This document shows positions 20,991 through 33,357 of a stretch of 64,000 nucleotides of DNA, piece after piece. How positions within the stretch are numbered: position 1 is the stretch's first letter; each line of letters starts with the position of its first letter. The notes beneath the pieces are model-generated. The model was not told where the DNA came from. It did not search any database and saw only the letters and a list, made by a program, of their open reading frames with translations. Source of the DNA: Athripsodes cinereus (Eukaryota; Arthropoda; Insecta; Trichoptera; Leptoceridae); assembly GCA_947579605.1 (NCBI GenBank), contig OX388329.1, positions 24,818,299-24,882,298 of the forward strand, in the 5' to 3' direction. The position numbers were made by a program, and so were the translations under genes.

Positions 20991-21960
20991 AAATTGATAG
21001 TTTTTCGAATCAACAACATACTGATGATCAAAATACCCTTACCTTATGTGAAATTCCCTACAATTTTAATCGGATGTTTTGCATGCTGATTATCAAAAAT
21101 GTATAAATGTATAGGTACCTATATTATGTACCTACGCCTTAGGTTTGAATCATCTGTCAATCTAATTCATTCATCGGATTCTTTATTTGAAAATGGAAAT
21201 CTGAATGGATGTTGTGTATACAAAACTCATGTGATAGGTAATTATTTTCTGATATTGACCATTCAATCCATGTTAATAGTCAGAGAAATGAAAATGCACA
21301 ATTTCACAGCACCATTGGTTTAAGCACCAAAGGTACAAGAAGTTGCAAACATAACCATTCGGTGCATACTAAATGACACAGTATAATGGACGTTAAGATA
21401 CCCACTTTCTTTAGATATTCGCATAAAATTATCCAGAAATGTTTGTGATTGCATGTCGAAGTGCGATAAAACCGAAAATAATTATTATATACGTGTATCT
21501 CAATAATATCAATGTACATAAATAATAATATTGTTACTATTATTGAACCGCTCGAGGCTTTAAAAGATTTCTTTTGTAAATTATTTAGAGTTAATATTAT
21601 TATTACTGTTCATTTTAAGTTTATAGATGCTTGATTGCAAATAAAATAATAAAAAATTCACACGAGCATTAAGCTGCACTTTTTCCCATTGTCCTAGTTT
21701 GGCAAGGTTCAGTTGCTATCGACCACTTTCTTCCTAGACCATTTTCCTTGGCAGTTTGAGAAGTTTTGTTTGCTCAAAACCTAGTATTTTTAATAACCAA
21801 TTGACGTTTGATCGATTTATGGGTTAATAATTATGATATTCTACGATTTAACCAGGCAGTTAATCTTCTTTAACGCATTTAGACCATTATCTTAGGTTAT
21901 CAAAGTTATCATAATGTTTGACAAATCACAGGATATGTTAAACTATTGGTTTAAATCTAG
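20991..21960. other. AT-rich DNA, nothing recognised
   Basis: The short ORFs 21099-21323 (+) and 21304-21519 (-) show no domains. Confidence 0.45.
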
Positions 21961-21970
21961 TGTCGCCGCC

Positions 21971-21978
21971 TATATAAA
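21971..21978 (+). promoter_or_regulatory. Possible TATA box
   Basis: TATATAAA in a locally less AT-rich context (tgtcgccgcctatataaacc), 46 bases before an ATG at 22024 that opens MEYQLLWSNGRKLE. A weak GT follows this, and 'attttcag' lies near 22396. No downstream coding exon can be recognised, so this is only a candidate. Confidence 0.25.
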
Positions 21979-22079
21979 CCTCATGTTTTCTGTATTGCAA
22001 AACATTTTGGTTGAGTGTTGAATATGGAATATCAATTACTTTGGAGCAATGGTAGAAAACTCGAGGTACTGGATTCACT

Positions 22080-24278
22080 ATGAAATTTTATAATAATATT
22101 TGGTATTTATATTAACTACCTACTTTACTTTCATGAAATAAAGTTGATTAATTTCTCAAGAATGATAAAAGTTGCCGGCTGGGAAGAATGTTTTACTGTA
22201 CTGAATATTATTATATGTTCTTAATTTATTAAATTCTTCGGTTTGGCGTTGTACAAATCCTGAGAAATTATTAACAATATAATTATCCATCAGTATTTTG
22301 AAGTCTTTTTCACATTTATAGAGTAATAAGGATTCACAGATATCCTTAAAAATATGACAAGATTTTCTTATTCATATTTTTGTATTTTATTTTCAGTTGC
22401 TAAAATGAAGAGACCAAAAAACCAAATGTGTTAAAATGAGAGGAAGCTACCGTTGCTATAAAGAGACAACCTGGTGGGATATGTTGATGTCAATTGGATG
22501 CAGATGACTCAGTGAATATGAAGAGAGATGAAAAAAGCCTTCAAGGAATGCCGAGAAGAATATGACATTAAAAAACTTTATTGTATAAAATAAAAGAACA
22601 AAAATGATAAGCAGTAGTTTTAAAGCATGTTGTAAACAAAAAAATTATACAGATTCCAAATAATCCATAAAAATATGTGAATCTTATGAAATAGATTTGC
22701 CCTCTACTTGTTATCACATGCATAGGAAGATAAGCGCTGAACCATATAATATGCAGAACAAAAAAGACCGGCAGAAAAATCAGATTTGTTGCAGACCAAT
22801 CCAGTCGATTATGGCTCAAAAAAGAAGAGGCGATTTGAGTATCCTAATAGTATCGGATGTAGATTTTATGTTGTGAAAAGAGTAGAAGAGATCTACAAGG
22901 AAGCGGATGACGAAGTGTTAAGTGACAACATTGGAGAATACGGCAGTTGAATAAGTCACAACATCCGCCGGATATTACAAGCGACGCTATTGGAAAATCG
23001 TCGACATTATAATCTTGACAGATTCGATTCTTGTATATATATATAATATTATAAAATCACCCGCAATATCTTGTCATTGGGTGGAGGCGCTAATTGATAA
23101 TAAGAGAGGGGCGAAAAGTCGTGGTTATGCCTATTACTTGAGGGGATGTTTTATGGGTATATTCTTATACTATTTTATATATCTAGATGATTATTATAAA
23201 CATCGGTAAATTTAGTTAAATATTCTTATTTGGTGCGTCTCCGAGATTTATCCGCTTGACGTTAAACGCTAAAGTATTGAACAAAATATGACTTGTATAA
23301 ATAGACATTAAAATATTGACAAACAAATGAGATTCAAAATTTTGAAAGGATTATCCAAAAAACAAAGATGATGTGATGAGAATGGATAATGAAACCGAAT
23401 GAAATGTTTACAAATGTATTGTTTTTCTTGCTGAGGTAGACTTGATTTTTTTTAAAAGTGCCCTAGCACCGCTACGCACAGTCACAGGTAGTGTGTATTA
23501 CAGAACACGTGATTGTATTAGTAACCGAGTAGTATCACTGTTATTGGCTAGTGCATTGTGTGGTGTGTGTAGCATACTCATCACCGAAGGATGTGTTAGT
23601 AATCATTTACGTATGAACGGGGCACTCTTACATAAATTTTCCTCTACAAATGTTATTGATTTGAAAAAATATAAATAAAAATAAAATGTTAACGGGTAGG
23701 AGGTGTAACTAGCGCTACAGATATCAATATTTTTATAAATTACGCATGGTGTTGGTTGGTAGCTGACCTGTGAAAGATTTACCATGGCAAGCAAAAATAA
23801 GTAAGGTAGGTACAGTAATATAAAATATGGCAATAGATCTGTCAGAAGAAGATAATGTATAAAAGTTTGCTATCTCCTTCAGATAAGTGTATTATCACAG
23901 TCAACAACAACAAGATCAATGGGGTTTGAATTTAGAACAATTCAAAGTCTCAGAACAAATAAATTGATGTGGATATCTAACTCTATAGCATAACAACAAA
24001 TAAAGTTACACAAAGTGATTAATTTAATTCAATAACTGCGGAATTAAATAATATTATAGAATCTACCACTAACAACCATTAACATCAGGCACCCAGAAGC
24101 CAGAGTCAATAACACACTTTCACGTCACGTTCCCGCTCCGTTAACGTTCGAGTATAGACGAAGTTGCAAGCAAGTGTCAATTTCGTTGCTAAGATACACA
24201 ATAGTTACGAAAATTAACACTTTGGCGCAACATCGTCTTCATTTGAACGCTAACGGAACGAAAACATAACGTGAAAAT
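22080..24278. other. AT-rich DNA with weak LINE scraps
   Basis: Around 22765-22815 + GRKIRFVADQSS matches the end of the LINE C-terminus at 7100 and 24480. At 23455-23635 the ends agtgccct and ggggcact hint at an unclassified MITE. Nothing else is supported. Confidence 0.4.
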
Positions 24279-24494
24279 GTGTTATTGGCTCAGGCCTCAG
24301 GACTGCTCATCGCAATCGCAGAGGGTAGGACCGAAGGCACAAATACCAGAGGTCGACCGAGAGACGCCTATATGGACCAACTGAAGAGGGATATGAACTG
24401 TGGCTCATTCGTGGAGTTGAAGAGACTGGCTGAGAATAGGGAGGAATGGAGAAGAAAGTCCAAACTCGTTGCAGACCAATCCAATGGATTGTAA
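24279..24494 (+). pseudogene. C-terminal fragment of an RTE-like LINE polyprotein
   Basis: Reads GLLIAIAEGRTEGTNTRGRP, then RDAYMDQLKRDM, then RLAENREEWRRKSKLVADQS and NGL-stop. It is the same family as 6906-7136 and better preserved (71 codons, open to the natural stop). Upstream RT is missing, so it is a 5'-truncated copy. It ends close to a (TA)n tract at about 24520-24550. Confidence 0.85.
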
Positions 24495-25388
24495 CTCATT
24501 ATATTCTATATGTATATTATATTTAAAAAAAATATATATATAATATATATATAGAATACCATTAACTAGGGTTCTTGAGACGGTCGAAAAACTGTAAATC
24601 GACGCCAAATCATAATCATTTGGAAACATATTCATCATCATAAAAAAACAATGCGAAGAAAAAGTTACATAAGTCATCCGTTTACGTAAAATTATTTTAC
24701 TTTATGTTTTTACTGTTTGAATAAGTACTACAACAATTTGAATAAGTATAATAACATATCTACAATAAAAAGGTACATAACTTTGTTTGCTTGTATATAT
24801 ATTATTATTACACATATTTATTGTGATGGTACCCAGGTGTGCGAGTGACGCAGGCTACTCCGCAACAATCATTTACGTGACACCCCTTTCGAAAACTGAT
24901 CAAATCCACGAGACGCAGGCGTTAAAAACAACGTAGGGAGGTAGGTAGGTATCCTGCAGGCCAAATCACATTGGTATTTTCTAAATGAATAAAATATTAT
25001 AAATTATGAGATGTAAACGCGAAATTGACAAATTATATACAGGATGATTACAAAAAAAAACCATCAACATAGAGTCTGTGATCCTTCGTTTCAGATATAT
25101 AAATTAGAACGGTGATTTTTTTTTATCAATATAAGTAATGCTTTCTTCTAAATATTCCTAAATAATAGTCAATCAATTAATTAATTAAATTTAATTTCGC
25201 ATATAAACAGACTTTTTGCAATTATAACACACATACAAGTATTTAGCAACATTAGGTCACTTACTGACAGCCAGTAAATTAACAAAATTAATCCACATAC
25301 TGAAAGCCCATTAAAATAACAAATTAATATAGAACAACTACAACAAAATTAAGAGATGATAAAAATAAGAGTAGGTATAATTTTGTAT
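24495..25388. other. AT-rich DNA, nothing recognised
   Basis: A (TA)n tract follows the LINE; the remainder has no supported feature. The sequence at 25323-25367 recurs at 25643-25678 on the other side of the SINE. Confidence 0.45.
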
Positions 25389-25557
25389 TCGTCGGTAGCC
25401 TGGAGGTAGAGTCTCGACCTTGTGAACAAGGGGTCCGGGGTTCGATCCCAGGTGTCGGCAAATTCCCCTTTCACGACACAAGCTTTTAGCTTACTGTGAA
25501 AGGTGTATAAGGTTGTATTTGGGTTTATAACAAAACCCAGATATATCTTTTTAAAAA

Positions 25558-25560
<3 letters not shown>
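25389..25560 (+). mobile_element. tRNA-derived SINE, second family
   Basis: The head resembles a tRNA: box-A-like 'tagcctggaggtagag', box B 'ggttcgatccc', and a tail of unrelated sequence (cacaagcttttagcttactg..) ending in poly-A and (TA)n. Homology to the main SINE is limited to the tRNA-like part. The acceptor ends do not pair well, so it is not a functional tRNA gene. Confidence 0.7.
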
Positions 25561-25566
<6 letters not shown>

Positions 25567-25588
<22 letters not shown>

Positions 25589-25592
25589 TATA
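25567..25592. repeat. (TA)n microsatellite
   Basis: About thirteen TA dinucleotides directly after the SINE poly-A. Confidence 0.95.
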
Positions 25593-26458
25593 AGAGTATA
25601 AAATAATAAGAAAAATAAAATAAGTAAAAAATAAATTAATTTAGAACAACAACAACAAAATTAAGAGATGAAAAATATGTAAGTATGATTAAGGGTCCTG
25701 TAAACGTATGATCATTAGTAATTGAAAAACTTAAATTTCAATTTGCGGTCCTTGGTTCATGATATGAAAGAAGCGCGGGAATCGGAAAACTTTGTCCATG
25801 GACACCTCAAGTGACAGCTAGCCGCCGTAGCCGAATATGCCGTAGCGGGGTAGTATATCAACCACACGTTGAGCCTAACTCAGTAAAACAAAAACAAAAA
25901 ACATGCAAGTAAGTACCTACCGATATGTTATTTTACCTACAAAGATTTTCTTCAAACCAATCAACATCTCTACGGTGCGTCACCATTTATATCGTTAGTA
26001 CAAAAAAAAAAACGATATGCGAATGACAATTTAAAATAAAAAATGATTATAAAATAATTTGTTAAAATATTTGAACGCTGTCATAATAAAGAAAATTTAT
26101 ATGAAGCAATTTCAACGGGAAAAAATAAAACAAAGCTAATTCATCACAATGCTCGAAAATACATACATAATATTATTACAGAGGCAATGTGTATAATATG
26201 AGTTAGGTTTGGGACTAATATTTTAGCTTTGTATTAAAATTAACTTATTGACGCACAAGTAGTTGAATCCCCAAAGAGATAAAAAAAAAACGCACTTTTT
26301 TTAATCTACCTACTATGATATTAATCAATTCTTTTTTCTGTTCAGTTTAGTGAAGCGGTACATGCAATTTCTTTATTTCGTAGAATATGAAGGAATGTAC
26401 TTAAATGAAGAAATGACAATATTATTACTGTATAGTTATTGATAGTAAAAATGACATT

Positions 26459-26640
26459 ATTGACGGCCAGTGTGGCGTAGAGGTAATGATTTTGTATTTG
26501 GAGTCACGAAGTTCCGGGTTCGATTCCCGGTCAGGGCAAAATAAAGATTGACCTTTTTCAAATTGTTTTGGGACGTAGGTATATTTGTTATATGTTATAA
26601 TATGTGTTGAATTATGTGTGTATCGTACGTTAGTACCCAT
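26459..26640 (+). mobile_element. Main SINE, tRNA-like head and upstream body
   Basis: Box A-like 'agtgtggcgtagaggtaatg' and box B 'gggttcgattccc' (about 26517-26529) are spaced as in RNA polymerase III internal promoters. They are followed by 'agggcaaaataaagattgac' and 'ctttttcaaattgtttt', which recur at 20300 and 37105. Confidence 0.8.
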
Positions 26641-26769
26641 AACAAATTATTTGTTTTTTTTTTGTAGGTAAGTATCACAAGAAATTTCCGTGACGGCGCA
26701 TTTTATCAAATAAAAATTTACTATCTGCTGAAGTGAAGAATAGGTCATCCATTTTTTTTTATTTTTCCT

Positions 26770-26980
26770 CGTTCTGTAAAATGCAGGTATTCGTAAAACA
26801 TAACGTTTAAGACATTTAAAATCCTCAGTTCAGCGATGAGACATGCCACTTATACTGAATGTCTTGACTTCTATTTGTACGGAGAAGATAGCTTTTATTT
26901 TGTCACGTGCTGATGGTCCGCTATTAGCTGCCCCACTAGTAAGAAATGGCGTGATGTTATGAATGAATGAATGACCACAA
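26770..26980 (+). repeat. SINE body and tail copy
   Basis: 'ctgtaaaatgcaggtattcg', 'cagttcagcgatgagacatg', 'tgaatgtcttgac' and 'ctgccccactagtaagaaat' match successive blocks of 63640-63885. The tail ends in (GAAT)n-like repeats rather than TATAG. Confidence 0.8.
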
Positions 26981-27854
26981 TAAATTTGAACGTTTTAGTC
27001 AATCAGGAAAAACGCTGTAGATAGTCTCGGAATAGTAAACTACGGTTTAAACAAGCGTAGGAATATTAAGATATTTTTTACCTATTAATACTTTATAATT
27101 AAGGACTAAGGCTCAAATTGCATTATTTTATTGTTAATATATTACTATTAGTATCTGAATATTTTATAAATGAAAATTTTAAGCAGAATTCTTCTAAATT
27201 TAAACACTAGCAGTCAAATTCTGCGAATGATATTGATGCTGGTACGAGACAAGTGCAAAATTATAAATCTAGGCACGCGTCCCCCAAGAGAATTATTATT
27301 GTTATTATTATTATTAGTATATTATTATATTTTGTTGCTGTTATTTTATTTGAAGTAGGCGCGCTAGGTGTCATGGATGGTTAAACATCGGCTCGTAGGC
27401 GGTGCCAAATCAATCATACAAATTTAATTCAAAGTATGCAATATAAAAAAAATAATATACCTATATTGGATCAAAATATAGTATAGAAATTGTTTACATC
27501 ATCAGATATATGCAAACTTTGACAATCCGAATCTATTTTGATCTACTATCTCTTAACGGTAATGGTGAAGATTTTGTATGACTGGTTTGGCATAATTTTA
27601 AAGTCATTCGACTGTCTGAATGGTGTTAGTAAAGAGTGCATACTGCATTTTTTTTTTAATTTCCCTCTAAAGCTGGCAGACTTAATTTATTAGTCGCTAC
27701 CATCAACTAAAGTTATAGAGTAGAAATGCAGTGCACATTTTTCTAGAAAGCAAGTTCCAAAATTAACAGCAAGACAATAAACGTTTGCTGCTTCACTCCA
27801 TAACATTAAGATGCTTATGATTGAAAAGACCCCTACAATGAAATGCCACAATGA
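26981..27854. other. AT-rich DNA, nothing recognised
   Basis: Includes a TTA-triplet run (about 27293-27320). No supported gene. Confidence 0.5.
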
Positions 27855-27965
27855 ATGTTTATTTATTTATTCATTCTTTACTGTACATTGATAAAAAACA
27901 ATTACATAAAAGGTATACCTACATTCAAATGTTCTTCAAGTTTAGTAAATACTGAGATTGATTTG
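27855..27965 (-). repeat. LINE-tail family copy (spacer-A), minus strand
   Basis: (TTTA)n then 'tcattctttactgtacattg', the reverse complement of the 3' end described at 48278-48420. Confidence 0.7.
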
Positions 27966-28134
27966 ACTGATTGACTTAATTCAGACCGATGATTCTATTG
28001 GATGCATTGGAAAAATTTCGATAGAGTTTCTGGTCTTTATTAATTTGTCTTAGTCATTATTATTTCACTTCACAGAAGCGGTAAAAAGACCAAAAATACA
28101 TATTTATATTCATTATGGATTTAGCTAGAAGGCT

Positions 28135-28215
28135 ACCATACTATACTTTCACCCCGTACCCGAAATGGGCTAGGTAGATAAAACTGAACGTCAATTTGAT
28201 CTAGGGTTATCCTTA
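28135..28215 (-). repeat. Diverged tail of the 31-kb LINE
   Basis: 'ctatactttcaccccgtacc' followed by 'aaactgaacgtcaatttgat' matches, on the minus strand, the 3' end of the LINE at 33270-33370. Confidence 0.7.
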
Positions 28216-28444
28216 AATAGACTTATTTCCCTTTCTTCAATTAATGCATTTTTTTTCTTGCGCGATCTTTCTTGAGAATTGGATACACGTGCTCAAACCA
28301 CATACATAGTTTTAGGATTTCCATGCTTTCTAACATCATTGAAGCTAGCTGCGAACCATTTTTATAGCTTTTGTTAACTAGGTTAGTGTTTTTAGTCTTA
28401 CTGAATTTTGGTTGATCTATACATAAGGCAGACCCTACCACTAT

Positions 28445-28740
28445 GTGGGACTAATAATTGCCCTAGGAGAAGAAGAAGAAGAGTACTGCAGTAAATTAAC
28501 CAAGGGTCACACAAAGATTCTTCTCCGTAATCCGTTCCCAAATAATTCTGTAGTTCATCAGAAACACTTATTATTGAATCGAAAAATTATTATTGTAGGA
28601 ATCACGCCAGGCAGAAGACCCAGAGGCAGAAAAAAAATGCGTTGGACCGATCACATCAAGCAAACTGTAACACCATCAATATTCGATACAGTGCACCTGG
28701 CTGAGACCAGAAATGGATGACGCAGGGTCGTAGGTATGTA
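28445..28740 (+). pseudogene. LINE C-terminal fragment, third family
   Basis: GRRPRGRKKMRWTDHIKQTV followed by HLAETRNG, a stop and RRVVG. The 'GR..RGR...RW.DhI' plus 'A..R..WR' plan is that of RTE-like LINE C-termini but differs in sequence from the families at 7.0 and 31 kb. Trp is replaced by a stop near 28719. Confidence 0.7.
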
Positions 28741-29629
28741 AAAAAAAGATACAGAGACATGAAAGATGAGTTACAAAGCGCGGTAGAATTTTAAAAACAA
28801 AGTTGAAAATACCGTTACATAGCAAAAGAATTTGCTATAAAATATGTTTCATGACTTCGTGTAAGATGATACAAGAACCAATTGTTCCGCGCATCTATTA
28901 AATGTGATATAAATATTCTGCGTAAAGTGATTTGTAACAATATCAACGCAACGCCTCGAATATTATTGGTTTGCTCAACAGGGCGACAAATTGAAGGGCG
29001 GTAAGCGGTGAAAACATCAAGTTGTATTTTTTGGCCAAAAGGGGTTGCGACTCACTGATTCGTACACCCACATTTAGATTGATACTTAATATTACATATA
29101 CGTACCCCATGTAAAATATTTTATTTACAAGTGTTACATCTAATACCAAAACAATTATTAAAACATACAAAACATAAAAATAAAATAGGTATATTAGATT
29201 TTTTGGCAAAGCTGCAGTACATTGTATGTATATAATAAATTACTATGTGATTCAACATTGTACATTGAACTAGGTTGTATTCCCTTCTGTCTTCCTTCTT
29301 CTTCCTCTTTCTATAATTATTTTTTAAATGTCGTGCTGTTAAATTGTTCATAGCTTACATAGATACTTAAATTTGCGATGCAAATCATTGTGAAAGTTGT
29401 TGTATTTATTAAATAAATAAATAAAATAAAAAAAATAACAAATTGCTTAAAATATTTAAGAGTAAAAAAAATAATAATTGACCAATAAAAATATCAATAT
29501 GCAATTGTATATAGTAAGAAATAAGAATGCAACTACAAATATCTAGTGTACCTAGTACATACTTTTTTTTTAATATAAGATTTTCGAGATCTAGACAACA
29601 ACAGTTTATACATAACTTGATAGGTAAGT
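28741..29629. other. AT-rich DNA, nothing recognised
   Basis: Hydrophobic minus-strand ORFs (28943-29209, 29409-29678) reflect T-rich composition. Confidence 0.5.
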
Positions 29630-29830
29630 TTTTGACTGTCCTGTAAAAGACATGTGTTCGGAAAATAAATAAGTACATTTCTTATCATAAATTCAGCGAT
29701 GAGATTTGCCATCTATTCTATGTTTTAATTTTTTGTTGGAATGGAGAAGACGGTTTGCAAGTTTGTTACGTGCAGTGTAGCTGGTGTTCTGGCTTCCACT
29801 CTTGTGGGATATGCCGTGATGGTTTTGGTG
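29630..29830 (+). repeat. SINE body and tail copy
   Basis: 'gactgtcctgtaaaagacat', 'aaattcagcgatgagatttg' and 'tcttgtgggatatgccgtga' are in the order of the reference copy. The head is absent. Confidence 0.85.
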
Positions 29831-31003
29831 ATTTTACATTTACCGGCATTACGGTATACAATATGTAGGTATGCGCCGACTGATGTCTAAATAAAAAGTA
29901 CAAATAAAATAAACTTACATTGTATTATGTTCTACCCTTTTCTAGTAAATGAATAAATTACAAAGTAACATGTAAAATTCAATGCTATTTTGATTCAATT
30001 TATAAAAGTGATTTTTTATTTGTAGGTATGTATGTGATTACATTTTCAATAGGTTCTGTTATATTTAACTAGTTTGCTATCCGCATTGCTCGGAGAATAA
30101 TAATCAAATTTGTAGGTTACGGTACAAAAAACCCAAAATGAAAGAAAAAAAAGTACCAAGGTATAAGTAGTAAAAAGTTGTACCTCCGTTTTTTATTTAT
30201 TGAATAATCAACACAATTATAATAACATTTCATATGTCGACAATGACTCAAACTTGTATAGATACTTATTTGAATCCAATAAAAAAATAATGTGTCACTA
30301 ATTAAATTGTATAATATTTCTCAATAAACAAAATATATAATTAATTATACAGAACGTTTTTAGTCCAAAAAATCCTAAAGGATGAGATCTCGCATACAGA
30401 GTAATATTTTACCTCTATCTTTCCAATATGCAGTGAATAATATGAACGGATTCAAGTATTATTTTATAAAAGAGGATTAATATTTTCACGACAGCAGCGC
30501 CAGTATTGGTTATAGTTGGTACTATGGAAGTAGAGTAGACACCCGCTGCGTCATTGTATTATTAATAACAAAGAAATTCAATCAATTATTATTCTTTGTA
30601 TTATTACATTATTTTTTCAATACAAATAAGTTATTGCTTAAGACTTAATCGACGTCATTACCGATATAAAGTAACAACTCGGTACCGGCGTACCTACATT
30701 TTTTAAATATAAAATGACGAATTAATGTAAAAAAAAACCGAATATACCCTCACAGCAAGAAGTATACGTACATATTCTTCTATAGCATAAATAGAGTAGG
30801 CAGACAGTGAGAGGAATCGAATCCAAAATCTTTGGATTCTGATTTGGGACTCGACCATCAGTTTGGATTCTTGGCGATATTCGTCCCGTGTGAACACACC
30901 ATTAGCAATCCATATCACACTAGCTGGAATGCTCTTCTTGTTACACTAAATTTCTGAAGAGATATCCAAGTTTTTCGAATTCGCGCCAATATAATTTGTA
31001 TGC
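29831..31003. other. AT-rich DNA, nothing recognised
   Basis: No supported features. Terminates at the left TSD of the LINE. Confidence 0.5.
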
Positions 31004-31030
31004 ATTAAAAATACGTATGCGAGTGAAAAT

Positions 31031-33357
31031 ATGAAGATTTTTTGGAAGGAAGTGAAACGAAAGAGGACGGGTTCAAGTGTGAACAGTATGAAAGGGATAA
31101 AAGACAAGGATGGATGTGTGTTAGTGAATGATGAATGTGTGCTACAGAGATGGAAGGAATATTTCGAAGATCTGTTTGAATGTGATGGTACAAATGCAAA
31201 TGAGTATGACGACAGTGAAAGCAGTGTGAATGAAAACGATATGATAGACATGAATGAGATTTTGAATGCATTAAAAAAAGCGAAGTGCGGTAAAGCTGTA
31301 GGGTATGATTGTGTTGCCGTTGAGCTCATCAAGTCTGGTGGACCGGGGGCTCTCGCGTGGTGTTTGGAGCTTTTCAACGATTGTTGGAGAGAAGGTGTTA
31401 CACCAGAGAATTGGAAGAGGGCTATCATCTGCCCCCTGTACAAAGGGAAGGGCTCTAGGCTTGAATGCGGGAGTTATCGGGCTATTAGCTTGCTGAGCTC
31501 AATAGGGAAACTGTATGGTAGAATTTTGATTGAGAGAGTACGAAAGATAACTGAGTGTAAGATATGGGATGCGCAAGGAGCTTTTTTGAATGGCAGAGGG
31601 TGCACCGATCAGATCTTCTCCCTGCGAATGGTTATAGAGAAGTTTACCAGAGGCTTTTTTGTGCGTTCGTGGATCTGGAGAAAGCATATGATCGAGTGGA
31701 CCGGGAAAGGTTGTGGCGCGTGTTGTCGGAGTATGGGGTGAGCAGCCGGTTGATCCGCGCAATATCTTCACTTTACGTGGGAAGCTCCGCTTGCGTGAGG
31801 GTAAATAACACTCTCGGAGTGGTTTGTCCTCACCAAAGGAGTGAAGCAAGGTTGTGTCATGTCTCCGTGGCTGTTCAACCTATTCTTCGACTACTGTATG
31901 CGACCTGTGAAAGAGATGGATGTTGGTGTCGATCTGAATGGGTTTCGGGTGAATGCATTGATGTACGCAGATGATTTGGTGTTAATGGCTGAGAGTGAAA
32001 GGGACTTACAAGAGATTGTTACGTGTGTGTATGATAGTTGCAATTTGAATGGTTTGAAAATGAACGTTATGAAGACGAAAGTTCTTGTTTTTGAAAGAGA
32101 GTACGAAAGATAACTGAGTGTAAGATATGGGATGCGCAAGGAGCTTTTTTGAATGGCAGAGGGTGCACCGATCAGATCTTCTCCCTGCGAATGGTTATAG
32201 AGAAGTTTACCAGAGGCTTTTTTGTGCGTTCGTGGATCTGGAGAAAGCATATGATCGAGTGGACCGGGAAAGGTTGTGGCGCGTGTTGTCGGAGTATGGG
32301 GTGAGCAGCCGGTTGATCCGCGCAATATCTTCACTTTACGTGGGAAGCTCCGCTTGCGTGAGGGTAAATAACACTCTCGGAGTGGTTTGTCCTCACCAAA
32401 GGAGTGAAGCAAGGTTGTGTCATGTCTCCGTGGCTGTTCAACCTATTCTTCGACTACTGTATGCGACCTGTGAAAGAGATGGATGTTGGTGTCGATCTGA
32501 ATGGGTTTCGGGTGAATGCATTGATGTACGCAGATGATTTGGTGTTAATGGCTGAGAGTGAAAGGGACTTACAAGAGATTGTTACGTGTGTGTATGATAG
32601 TTGCAATTTGAATGGTTTGAAAATGAACGTTATGAAGACGAAAGTTCTTGTTTTTGAAAGAGAGAATGAAAAAACGATTTGCGAGATTAAAGTTGGTGAC
32701 GAATGTTTGGAGCAAGTAAGTGAGTATGTATATTTGGGAAGTATGTTTACGAGGGATGGAAGTTGCGATAGGGACATTGAAAGAAGGAAAGTGGCCGGTG
32801 CTAGAGTAAACGGTGCACTTCGACCCATTGTCAGCAATGACAATGTGTCGAACATGGCTAAAATGCTGGTGCACAATACCATTCTGGTACCGTCACTTAC
32901 GTATGCAAGCGAGACATGGACGTGGTTGAAGAAGGACGAAAGTGGAATAAATGCAGTAGAGATGCGATCGTTGAGAAGAATGGTTGGTAAAACGCTGCGT
33001 GATAGAGTGAAGAATGAGGATATTAGAAGAATGAGCGGATGCAAGAAGACTGTTGTGGACAGAATGCGTGTAAATAAATTGAGATGGTTTGGTCATGTGG
33101 AACGAATGAAAGAGGAAAGAATGACAAAGAGGATATACTTATCTGAAAGAAAGGGTGTGAGGAAACGCGGGCGTCTGAGAACCACGTGGCTTGATCACGT
33201 AGATCAAATTCTCAAGGACGGCCGCGTGTTGAGTAAGAGGAACCGACGTGCGTGTATGAGGAACTGTATGAATGTGGAGGAAGCGAAGGAAGTGTGTAAA
33301 GATAGATCTGTTTGGCGTTCCGTTCTCTCTGCCTACCCCACTTGGGACACGGCGTGA
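31031..33357 (+). pseudogene. Reverse transcriptase of RTE-like LINE, frameshifted and duplicated
   Basis: The reading begins (no true start; 5'-truncated) with MKIFWKEVKRKRTGSS and a linker. RT fingers and palm follow: GKAVGYDCVAVELIKSGG, then YRAISLLSSIGKLYGRIL. In another frame comes FVDLEKAYDRVDRERLW (block A, first catalytic Asp), then GVKQGCVMSPWLFNLFF (block B) and ALMYADDLVLMAESERDL (block C, YADD at 31964-31975 and again at 32527-32538). Frameshifts near 31655 and 31820 occur in both duplicate copies. From 32404 the frame is open to 33357 through EYVYLGSMFTRDGSCDRDIE, LRWFGHVERM, RGRLRTTWLDHVDQILKD and the C-terminus VWRSVLSAYPTWDTA. Because 563 is not a multiple of three, the duplication also breaks the frame. 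It is dead. Confidence 0.92.
31532..32657 (+). repeat. 563-bp tandem duplication inside the LINE
   Basis: Copy 1 is about 31532-32094 and copy 2 about 32095-32657, offset exactly 563 at every landmark checked (YADD, 'ttgaaagaga', 'atgggatgcgcaaggagctt'). The translated products of the copies are identical through at least 136 codons. The junction lies in a short GAGAGA-like microhomology. Confidence 0.95.

Noticed and set aside
25389..25460. Functional tRNA gene
   Set aside because: Box A and B are present, but the acceptor and anticodon stems do not pair properly and a SINE tail with poly-A/(TA)n follows.
31499..33044. Long minus-strand ORFs within the LINE (Ser/His/Leu-rich)
   Set aside because: Antisense shadows of the reverse transcriptase; both duplicated copies give the identical shadow.
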